Source of the DNA: Chloroflexota bacterium
GTDB lineage: Bacteria > Chloroflexota > Limnocylindria > Limnocylindrales > CSP1-4
Direction of reading: 5' to 3'
DNA: 7,679 nt
Assembly: GCA_021814735.1 (NCBI GenBank)
Contig: JAKAHX010000065.1
Span: 1-7,679, forward strand
The first letter of the stretch is position 1, and the number at the start of each line of letters is the position of its first letter. The position numbers were made by a program, and so were the translations under genes. Shown here one piece after another: positions 1-4,872 of the stretch. The notes beneath the pieces are model-generated. The model did not search any database and had not been told where the DNA came from. It worked only from the letters and a program-made list of their open reading frames with translations.

Positions 1-97
1 CGGGACGGTACGCGACGAGCACGGCCAGCGTCGCCGCGCCCCACGCGAGGGCGGCGACAGCCGCGAGGAGACGGAGCCGCAGGGAGCGCACGCGCAC
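1..97 (-). CDS. Possible N-terminus of a membrane-anchored protein, partial at the left edge
   Basis: A minus-strand frame starts at GTG (bases 97-95) and stays open to base 1, giving 32 codons. The peptide begins with an Arg-rich stretch (VRVRSLRLRLL), followed by about 18 Ala/Leu/Val-rich residues and then AYRP. This is what the first transmembrane helix or uncleaved signal anchor of a membrane protein looks like. Sensor histidine kinases often begin with a similar S-L-R-L-R-L-L pattern, but 32 residues cannot fix the family. The start is supported by a TACACT box exactly 6 nt upstream, consistent with a leaderless transcript; no Shine-Dalgarno is visible. The gene would diverge from the SAM hydrolase, with 24 bases between start codons. 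A second in-frame GTG lies two codons later. It could be a chance open frame, since GC-rich DNA has few stops. Confidence 0.42.
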   Translation of the reverse strand, partial: MRVRSLRLRLLAAVAALAWGAATLAVLVAYRP

Positions 98-103
98 GGC
101 GCC

Positions 104-109
104 AGTGTA
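104..109 (-). promoter_or_regulatory. Candidate -10 box (TACACT) for the leftward gene
   Basis: Read on the minus strand this is TACACT, matching the TANNNT core of a sigma-70 type -10 box (4 of 6 to TATAAT). Six bases (GGCGCC) separate it from the GTG at 97, so transcription would start at or next to the start codon. No convincing -35 box is visible. The same hexamer occurs upstream of the transporter operon. Confidence 0.35.
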
Positions 110-117
110 CGGTCGGC

Positions 118-123
118 TAGCAT
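118..123 (+). promoter_or_regulatory. Candidate -10 box (TAGCAT) for the SAM hydrolase gene
   Basis: TAGCAT fits TANNNT and ends 7 nt before the ATG at 131, which is the fourth codon of the longest reading. If used, transcription would start near 131 and the protein would begin at that Met, three residues shorter. The box overlaps the ATG at 122, so it and a 122 start are hard to reconcile. It is the weakest of the three such boxes in the window. Confidence 0.22.
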
Positions 124-1066
124 GAGCCCCATGCCCACGACGTTCACGCGCCCGATCCTCACGCCCGCCGCGCAGGCGGGGGTACGTCCGTCCTCGCCGC
201 TGGTGAGCCTCACCACGGATTTCGGCGAACGCGATCCCTCCCCGGCGATCTGCCGCGGCGTGGTCCTCTCGATCGCACCCGACGTCCGCCTCCTGGACGT
301 CAGCCACGAGATCGCCAAGTACTCGATCGCCGACGGCGCGCAGCTGCTCTGGTGCGTGCTGCCGTACCTGCCGGTCGGGGTGCACGTCGCGGTCGTCGAT
401 CCCGGTGTCGGGACGCCCCGCCTGCCGATCGGGATCCGCGTGGCCCGGGGCGACCTGCTGGTGGGGCCGGACAACGGGCTGCTGCTGCCCGTCGCCGAGC
501 GGCTCGGCGGGATCGTCGCGGTCCATGCGCTGGAGAACCCCGCGTACCGGCTCCCCGAGGTCAGTGCCTCGTTCCACGGCCGTGACATCTTCGCGCCGGC
601 CGGCGCGCACCTCGCGCTGGGCGTGCCGCTGGAGGATTTCGGGCCGGCCATCGACCCGGCCGAGCTCGCCCGTCTCCCGCTGCCACGGGCCGAGGTCCGC
701 CCGGGCGCCCTGCACACCGCCGTCACGTACGTCGACACCTTCGGCAACGTCAAGCTGGCCGGGGAGCGCGCGGACCTGGAGGCGGCGCTGGGCTCCCTGG
801 CGCCCGGGGACCCGCTGTTCGGGGTCGTCGAGGGTCCGGGGACGGGCGAGGAGCCGGCCCGGTCGGGCGATGCCGGCGGGCATGGCCCTGCGCGCGCCGA
901 CCGGCTCTCGTTCGGGTGGCAGACCACCTTCGGGTCCGTGCCGCCGGGGATGCCGCTCCTCTACGAGGACTCGTACGGGCGGCTCTGCCTCGCCATCAAC
1001 CAGGGGGATGCTGGCACGGCGTTCGGTCTCGTGCCCGGGCATCGCCTCCTGATCCAGCGCGGCTGA
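122..1066 (+). CDS. SAM hydroxide adenosyltransferase (DUF62 / SAM_adeno_trans family)
   Basis: This 314-residue cytoplasmic enzyme is predicted to hydrolyse S-adenosylmethionine to adenosine and L-methionine. The family is distantly related to the fluorinases and chlorinases, which use halide instead of water. Motifs in order are TTDFGERD (31-38), VVDPGVGT (91-98) followed by Arg100, GPDNGLL (115-121), FHGRDIFAP (151-159), and VDTFGNVKL (204-212) in the C-terminal domain. Asp93, Arg100 and His152 fit the Asp-Arg-His triad known for the water-using members. A Gly-rich, low-complexity segment at about 236-260 looks like a loop insertion in the C-terminal domain. The start is uncertain: 122 is the longest, 131 fits a leaderless start, and GTG 203 lies just before the core; none has a Shine-Dalgarno. 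The family assignment is firm, but the physiological role of such enzymes is poorly understood. Confidence 0.9.
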   Translation: MSPMPTTFTRPILTPAAQAGVRPSSPLVSLTTDFGERDPSPAICRGVVLSIAPDVRLLDVSHEIAKYSIADGAQLLWCVLPYLPVGVHVAVVDPGVGTPRLPIGIRVARGDLLVGPDNGLLLPVAERLGGIVAVHALENPAYRLPEVSASFHGRDIFAPAGAHLALGVPLEDFGPAIDPAELARLPLPRAEVRPGALHTAVTYVDTFGNVKLAGERADLEAALGSLAPGDPLFGVVEGPGTGEEPARSGDAGGHGPARADRLSFGWQTTFGSVPPGMPLLYEDSYGRLCLAINQGDAGTAFGLVPGHRLLIQRG

Positions 1067-1126
1067 GGGCCGGTCGGCGCCTCGCCAGCGGGCTGCCCGG
1101 GCCGTTCCCGCGGTCCCGCTGTCGGC

Positions 1127-1132
1127 TACACT
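1127..1132 (+). promoter_or_regulatory. Candidate -10 box (TACACT) of the amino acid transporter operon
   Basis: TACACT in the 149-base gap before the binding protein gene is the best -10 candidate there, matching TATAAT at 4 of 6. TTCCCG 16 bases upstream is only a poor -35 match (3 of 6). Transcription from about 1139 would give a leader of roughly 77 nt containing the inverted repeat, the 15-bp tandem repeat and the ribosome binding site. Nothing else between 1067 and 1126 is convincing; short GC hairpins occur there without a T tract. Confidence 0.35.
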
Positions 1133-1154
1133 CAGCACCCGGGGACGCGGCGCC

Positions 1155-1166
1155 GACCGCTCGGTC
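1155..1166 (+). repeat. Short inverted repeat GACCG-CT-CGGTC in the transporter leader
   Basis: This is a perfect 5-bp inverted repeat with a 2-base spacer, about 22 bases downstream of the candidate -10 box. The position would suit an operator for a dimeric repressor, but 5-bp arms are common by chance in DNA this GC-rich. The inverted repeat is observed; the operator role is only a suggestion. Confidence 0.25.
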
Positions 1167-1167
1167 A

Positions 1168-1198
1168 CCCGCGTGTGAGTGGCCCGCGTGTGAGTGGC
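1168..1198 (+). repeat. Tandem duplication, 15-bp period, ahead of the binding protein gene
   Basis: CCCGCGTGTGAGTGGC occurs at 1168-1183 and again, sharing one base, at 1183-1198, with no mismatch. It ends three bases before the GAGGAGG ribosome binding site. It lies in the predicted 5' leader and is probably untranslated. It may be a recent slippage duplication, or a doublet of protein-binding sites or mRNA structure affecting operon expression. Confidence 0.7.
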
Positions 1199-1200
1199 AA

Positions 1201-1207
1201 GAGGAGG
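1201..1207 (+). promoter_or_regulatory. Strong ribosome binding site GAGGAGG
   Basis: GAGGAGG, preceded by AA, is followed by an 8-nt spacer and ATG 1216. It is the clearest Shine-Dalgarno in the window and fixes the start of the binding protein at 1216. The same frame is open upstream to 916, but that part has no such site and would place the signal peptide internally. Confidence 0.85.
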
Positions 1208-1215
1208 CGCACACC

Positions 1216-2232
1216 ATGCATACCCGGATCAGGCTGGCAGCCATCCCGCTGGTCGCGCTGCTGCTCGCGGCCTGCGGTGCCGGCGCCACCCAGGCCCCGA
1301 CCGTCGCACCGGTGCCTTCGGCCCCCGTCGCCTCGGCCCCGGCGGCGAGCGTCGCACCAGCGGCATCGTCGGCGCCCAGCGCCGCGCCCGCGTCGCCCGC
1401 GGCCAGCGCGGCGGGCAGCCCCGCCGCGGCCATCGCCCCGAGCTGCATGAAGGGCCAGGTCCAGACGCTGACCAGCGGCAAGCTCACGATCGGGACGGAC
1501 AACCCGGCGTACCCGCCGTACTTCGAACCTGACGCGAGCGCGGCCCCGGCACCCTGGAAGCTGGGCGACCCCACCAACGGCCAGGGCTTCGAGAGTGCCG
1601 TCGCCTACGCGGTGGCCGGCAGGCTGGGATTCGGCACGAGCGACGTCACGTGGGTGGTGGTTCCGTTCGACAACTCGTACGCGCCGGGCAGCAAGCCGTT
1701 CGACTTCTACCTCGCCCAGGTGTCGTACACGCCGCAGCGCGCGCAGGCGGTGGACATGTCGGACGGCTACTACTACGTGGCCCAGTCGATCGTCGCGCTG
1801 AAGAGCAACCCCATCACCTCCGCGAAGACGATCTCCGAGCTCAGGAAGTACCGGCTCGGCGCCATGCAGGGCACCACCGCCTACGCCGCCATCAAGAGCG
1901 TGATCGCGCCCACCGCCCCGATCTCGGTCTACTCCTCCAATGACGCGGCGATCGAGGCGGTGAAGGCGAAGCAGATCGACGGCATCGTGACGGACCTGCC
2001 GACCGCCTTCTACATCACCGCCGCCCAGCTCGACAACAGCGTCATCGTCGGGCAGCTGCCGGTCACGCCGGGCCCGAACGCCGAGCACTTCAGCCTGGTG
2101 CTGGCAAAGGGCAGCCCGCTCACGACGTGCGTGAACCAGGCGATCGCATCGCTCAAGGCCGACGGCACGCTCGACCAGATCACCAAGGAGTGGCTGGCGG
2201 ACAAGGCCAGCGCGCCCGTCCTGCAGCCGTGA
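1216..2232 (+). CDS. Polar amino acid ABC transporter substrate-binding lipoprotein (SBP_bac_3)
   Basis: This 338-residue extracytoplasmic lipoprotein would capture an amino acid and deliver it to the permease encoded next. The signal peptide (1-19) ends in a lipobox LAAC with Cys20 as the lipidated residue. Residues 22-75 are an Ala/Pro/Ser-rich tether, and the ligand-binding fold spans about 82-330. The segment SYTPQRAQAVDMSDGYY (170-186) is the family's T-x-x-R region, with Arg175 at the position that binds the ligand carboxylate in HisJ-type proteins. GTT (219-221) and Asp260 in DGIVTD match other carboxylate- and amine-binding positions, so an alpha-amino acid ligand is likely; which one cannot be told. 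Cys77 and Cys305 are the only other cysteines and could form a disulfide. The strong ribosome binding site sets the start. It is the first gene of a three-gene operon. Confidence 0.92.
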   Translation: MHTRIRLAAIPLVALLLAACGAGATQAPTVAPVPSAPVASAPAASVAPAASSAPSAAPASPAASAAGSPAAAIAPSCMKGQVQTLTSGKLTIGTDNPAYPPYFEPDASAAPAPWKLGDPTNGQGFESAVAYAVAGRLGFGTSDVTWVVVPFDNSYAPGSKPFDFYLAQVSYTPQRAQAVDMSDGYYYVAQSIVALKSNPITSAKTISELRKYRLGAMQGTTAYAAIKSVIAPTAPISVYSSNDAAIEAVKAKQIDGIVTDLPTAFYITAAQLDNSVIVGQLPVTPGPNAEHFSLVLAKGSPLTTCVNQAIASLKADGTLDQITKEWLADKASAPVLQP

Positions 2233-2254
2233 CCCGGGCGGCCTGGCGGCACGC

Positions 2255-3145
2255 GTGAGCGGATCCCGGGCCGAACCGGGCCCGCTCGAGAGCGGGGGGC
2301 CGGCGTCCCCGGCGATGCGCGGGTCACCCCTGTCTAGGCGGGGGATGGGCACCTCCGCGCTGCGCTCGACCGCAGTCGCGTTCGTCAGCACGGTCGTGTT
2401 CTTCGGCGCGGTCGGCTGGATCACGGTCCACGCGCCCAACTGGCCGGACGTCCAGCGCTCGTTCTTCAACGGCACCGTCTGGAACCAGTCGGTCCCGGAC
2501 ATCGTCCCGGCGTTCTGGGTCAACGTCCAGCTCTTCTGCATCGCGGAGGTCCTGATCCTGGTCCTCGCGCTGGTGCTCGCCGTGCTGCGGAGCCTGCCCG
2601 GCCCGGTGCTCTTCCCGCTGCGACTGCTGGCGACGGTCTACGCGGACGTCTTCCGGGCGGTCCCCGGCGTCCTGATCATCTACCTGCTCGGGTTCGGCAT
2701 TCCGGGCCTGCAGATCCCGGGCGTGCCCACCGATCCGTTCTTCTATGCCGTCGTGGCGCTCACGCTCGTCTACTCGGCGTACGTCTCGGAGGTGTACCGG
2801 GCCGGGATCCAGTCGGTCCACCCGAGCCAGGAGGCCGCCGCCCGCTCGCTTGGCCTGACGCAGCTGCAGGCGCTCCGCTACGTGGTGCTCCCGCAGGCCG
2901 TCCGGCGGGTGATCCCGCCCCTGCTCAATGACTTCATCGGGCTGCAGAAGGACACCGTGCTCGTCTCCTACATCGGGGTCGTGGAGATCTTTCGGCAGTC
3001 GCAGATCGACCAGGCCGCGGCCTTCAACTTCACGCCCTACCTCGTGACCGCGCTCGTCTTCCTCGTCATCACGATCCCGCTTGCGCGACTGGTGGACGTC
3101 CTGATCGCGCGCGACCGGCGGCGCTTCCTCGCAGGCGCCCGGTGA
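2255..3145 (+). CDS. Polar amino acid ABC transporter permease (HisM/GlnP type)
   Basis: This is an integral membrane subunit of the amino acid importer. The longest reading is 296 residues from GTG 2255. Hydrophobic segments lie near 38-58, 92-112, 122-147, 162-178 and 263-281. The cytoplasmic coupling loop that docks on the ATPase is at 192-213 (QEAAARSLGL...VVLP). Compared with the usual Q-x-EAA arrangement, the Glu sits one residue early and the EAA core reads AAA. LNDFIGLQKDTVLVS (224-238) is typical of the family. There is only one permease, so a homodimer is likely. The start is unsettled: ATG 2315 and ATG 2345 are in frame, and residues 1-30 are Gly/Pro/Ser-rich with no family similarity. 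Starting at 2345 (266 residues) fits the domain best, although no candidate has a well-spaced Shine-Dalgarno. The 3' end overlaps the ATPase start. Confidence 0.93.
   Translation: MSGSRAEPGPLESGGPASPAMRGSPLSRRGMGTSALRSTAVAFVSTVVFFGAVGWITVHAPNWPDVQRSFFNGTVWNQSVPDIVPAFWVNVQLFCIAEVLILVLALVLAVLRSLPGPVLFPLRLLATVYADVFRAVPGVLIIYLLGFGIPGLQIPGVPTDPFFYAVVALTLVYSAYVSEVYRAGIQSVHPSQEAAARSLGLTQLQALRYVVLPQAVRRVIPPLLNDFIGLQKDTVLVSYIGVVEIFRQSQIDQAAAFNFTPYLVTALVFLVITIPLARLVDVLIARDRRRFLAGAR
2265..2296 (+). other. Two adjacent GC-rich hairpins at the binding protein/permease junction
   Basis: CCCGG (2265-2269) can pair with CCGGG (2276-2280). Immediately after it, CCCGCT (2281-2286) pairs perfectly with AGCGGG (2291-2296) around a CGAG loop. 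They begin 33 bases past the binding protein stop and lie before the later permease starts (2315, 2345). Intercistronic hairpins here could protect the 3' end of the binding protein mRNA and lower permease expression, as known in other import operons. No T tract follows, so a full terminator is unlikely. The pairing is seen; the role is inferred. Confidence 0.35.
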
Positions 3146-3957
3146 ACGTCCCGCCGAGGGGCGAGCCCGCCGCCACTCATGCGACCCCCTCGCTCCAGCC
3201 GGCCGGCCGGACCGAGCCCGCCCTTCGCGTGGAGGGTGTCTGGAAGTCGTTCGGGCAGGCCCGTGTCCTCCGCGGGATCGACCTCGAACTCGCAGAGCAC
3301 GATGTCGTCTGCCTGATCGGCGCGTCCGGGTCGGGCAAGTCGACGCTGCTGCGCTGCATCAACCTCCTGGAGCCCGTGGATGCCGGCCGGATCGTCCTCC
3401 AGGGCGAGGAGATCACTGCGCCCGGGGCCGACGTGAACCGCGTCCGCCGTCGCCTCGGGATCGTGTTCCAGTCGTTCAATCTCTTTCCGCACATGAGCGT
3501 GCTGTCCAACGTGACGCTCGCCCCGCGCAAGGTGCTGCGACTGTCGCGGCGTGACGCCGAGGAACGCGCCACCGCCCTGCTCGGCCGGTTCGGGTTGGCG
3601 GACAAGCGCGACGATTTCCCCGACCGTCTGTCGGGCGGCCAGCAGCAGCGGGTGGCGATCGTGCGAGCGCTGGCGATGGAGCCCGACCTGCTGCTCCTCG
3701 ACGAGATCACGAGCGCCCTCGATCCCGAGCTGGTGGCGGAGGTCCTGAACGTCATCCGGGAGCTCGCACGCGGCGGGATGACGATGCTGATCGCGACCCA
3801 CGAGATGGGGTTCGCCCGGGACATCGCCACGCGGGTCTGCTTCCTCGATTCCGGCGTCATCCTCGAGCAGGGTCCGCCGGCGGAGATCTTCGGCCACCCG
3901 CGCGAGGCGCGTACCCGGCAGTTCCTGCAGCGGATCGTCGAAGCCGGCCGCCTGTAG
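3142..3957 (+). CDS. Polar amino acid ABC transporter ATP-binding protein (GlnQ/HisP type)
   Basis: This 271-residue cytoplasmic ATPase powers the importer. Every nucleotide-binding element is present: Walker A GASGSGKS (60-67), Q-loop Gln110 in VFQSFNLFPH, signature LSGGQ (163-167), Walker B LLLLD with catalytic Glu188, D-loop SALD (191-194) and H-loop His220. The segment after Walker B reads DEITSALDPE where the family usually has DEPTSALDPE; this is a mild variant and no catalytic residue is lost. The start GTG (3142-3144) overlaps the permease stop as GTGA, so translation is probably coupled. About 27 residues precede the conserved core, longer than most relatives, so a later start cannot be excluded, although the overlap favours this one. 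It is the last gene of the operon and its stop lies 3 bases from the stop of the convergent gene. Confidence 0.95.
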   Translation: MNVPPRGEPAATHATPSLQPAGRTEPALRVEGVWKSFGQARVLRGIDLELAEHDVVCLIGASGSGKSTLLRCINLLEPVDAGRIVLQGEEITAPGADVNRVRRRLGIVFQSFNLFPHMSVLSNVTLAPRKVLRLSRRDAEERATALLGRFGLADKRDDFPDRLSGGQQQRVAIVRALAMEPDLLLLDEITSALDPELVAEVLNVIRELARGGMTMLIATHEMGFARDIATRVCFLDSGVILEQGPPAEIFGHPREARTRQFLQRIVEAGRL

Positions 3958-3960
3958 CGC

Positions 3961-4767
3961 TCAGCCGGCCCCGGTCCTGCGTGCCACCTCGACGAAGGCG
4001 CCGAAGAGGCGCTCGAACGCGGGCGGGGTGGACTGCGTCCGTTCCGGGTGGAACTGGACGCCCATCACCCAGTGGCCGTCGGACGCCGCGATCGCCTCGA
4101 CCAGCTCGCCGCCGGCGGCCGGGGCGAATGCCGCCGCCACCAGTCCCGGCGCCAGGTCGGCAGGCCGGACGCCCTGGTGGTGGAAGCTGTTGACCAGCCA
4201 GACTCCGCGTCCACCCGTGTCGTCGCGTGCCGGGGCGCCGCCGATGATCCGTTCGAGGGGGGAGCCCGCGGCGACCCACAGCTGGTGGAGACGCGGGGAG
4301 CCGTCCCCGTTCGCGTCGTGCCCGTCCACGTGCTGGACCAGCCGACCGCCCATGAAGACGTTGATCGCCTGGAGGCCGCGGCAGATCCCCAGCACGGGCG
4401 TGCCGCGCCGCGCGGCGGCGTGCCAGGCAGCCAGCTCGAGCTCGTCGCGCGGCCGGCTGATCGCCACCGCCCCGCGAGGTTCCTCGCCGTACAGTGCCGG
4501 GTCCAGGTCCGCGCCACCGCTGAGCAGGAGCCCGTCCATGGCGTCGAGCGCTGTCGCCAACTCGTCGGGCGCGCATGCCTCGTCGAGGCCGATCGGGTCG
4601 CCCCCGGCCCGTCGGACGGCGTCGAGGTACAGCTCGTTCTTGCGTCGCGCGGCCACGGGATCCCGTGACCGCCGGGGATCGGCCAGGGTGACCAGGACCC
4701 GCGGCCGCCGATGGCACACGTTCGTCGATGCGGGCAGGTCGACGTCGGTGCGGCGTGCGTCAGGCAT
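3961..4767 (-). CDS. Peptidase C26 / class I glutamine amidotransferase-like protein (gamma-glutamyl-GABA hydrolase type)
   Basis: This 268-residue cytoplasmic hydrolase resembles PuuD, which splits gamma-glutamyl-GABA into glutamate and GABA in putrescine breakdown. LLSGGADLDP (81-90) matches the family's N-terminal glycine turn. The nucleophile elbow is GICRG with Cys129, VNSFHHQ (192-198) is the conserved peptidase C26 motif, and FHPE gives His240 and Glu242, so the catalytic triad is intact. Family length is normal. The start ATG lacks a close Shine-Dalgarno but has TACCAT 7 nt upstream, suggesting its own leaderless promoter. It lies 105 bases downstream of the GAF/GGDEF gene on the same strand and converges on the transporter operon. 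No other putrescine genes are visible, so the substrate could be another gamma-glutamyl amide. Confidence 0.88.
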   Translation of the reverse strand: MPDARRTDVDLPASTNVCHRRPRVLVTLADPRRSRDPVAARRKNELYLDAVRRAGGDPIGLDEACAPDELATALDAMDGLLLSGGADLDPALYGEEPRGAVAISRPRDELELAAWHAAARRGTPVLGICRGLQAINVFMGGRLVQHVDGHDANGDGSPRLHQLWVAAGSPLERIIGGAPARDDTGGRGVWLVNSFHHQGVRPADLAPGLVAAAFAPAAGGELVEAIAASDGHWVMGVQFHPERTQSTPPAFERLFGAFVEVARRTGAG

Positions 4768-4774
4768 GGCGGAG

Positions 4775-4780
4775 ATGGTA
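4775..4780 (-). promoter_or_regulatory. Candidate -10 box (TACCAT) for the peptidase C26 gene
   Basis: On the minus strand TACCAT fits TANNNT and is separated by 7 bases (CTCCGCC) from ATG 4767. This is the spacing expected if transcription starts at the start codon. No clear -35 box is seen. A purine-rich GGGAGG lies 17 bases upstream of the ATG, too far to act as a normal ribosome binding site. Confidence 0.35.
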
Positions 4781-4798
4781 GTCGCCTCCCCGCCACAG

Positions 4799-4828
4799 GG
4801 CCCCGGACCACGCCAGCGTGGCGGGGCC
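4799..4828 (-). terminator. GC-rich hairpin between the GGDEF and peptidase C26 genes
   Basis: GGCCCC (4799-4804) pairs with GGGGCC (4823-4828), and inside it CCACG (4808-4812) pairs with CGTGG (4817-4821). The result is an 11-bp interrupted stem in the 105-base gap. It lies after the GAF/GGDEF stop and before the candidate promoter of the next gene, where a terminator or transcript end would be expected. There is no T tract on either side, so it is not a classical intrinsic terminator. It could instead be an RNA stability element. Confidence 0.35.
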
Positions 4829-4872
4829 GGGACCGGGCGCGTCCGGAGACTCGCCGGCGGCCCGGGTGGGGC

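Noticed and set aside
1..120. Plus-strand frame ending in TAG at 118-120, considered as the tail of an upstream gene
   Set aside because: The translation is almost entirely Arg, Pro, Ala and Gly with no pattern. The opposite strand gives a much more protein-like membrane anchor with a promoter box.
1067..1100. Terminator for the SAM hydrolase gene
   Set aside because: Only 4-bp stems with tiny loops can be drawn and there is no T run.
916..1215. Upstream extension of the binding protein frame by 100 codons
   Set aside because: It would overlap the SAM hydrolase gene and bury the signal peptide and lipobox inside the protein. ATG 1216 has an excellent ribosome binding site.
1165..2541. Long minus-strand open frame (458 codons) opposite the binding protein gene
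   Set aside because: Its translation is dominated by Arg, Gly and Asp with no recognisable domain, and it lies antisense to a well-supported lipoprotein gene. Such frames arise from G/C-rich third positions.
3037..3897. Minus-strand open frames opposite the ATPase gene
   Set aside because: They are antisense shadows of a gene with every ABC ATPase motif. Their translations are low-complexity and show no family.
3943..3969. Two GCCGGC copies spanning the stops of the convergent genes, considered as a bidirectional terminator
   Set aside because: GCCGGC is its own reverse complement and very frequent in DNA of this composition. The 15-base loop is long and no T tract follows on either strand.
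3857..4717. Alternative minus-strand frame of 286 codons across the peptidase C26 gene
   Set aside because: It is Arg/Gly/Pro-rich with no motifs, while the competing frame carries the catalytic Cys, His and Glu in full context.
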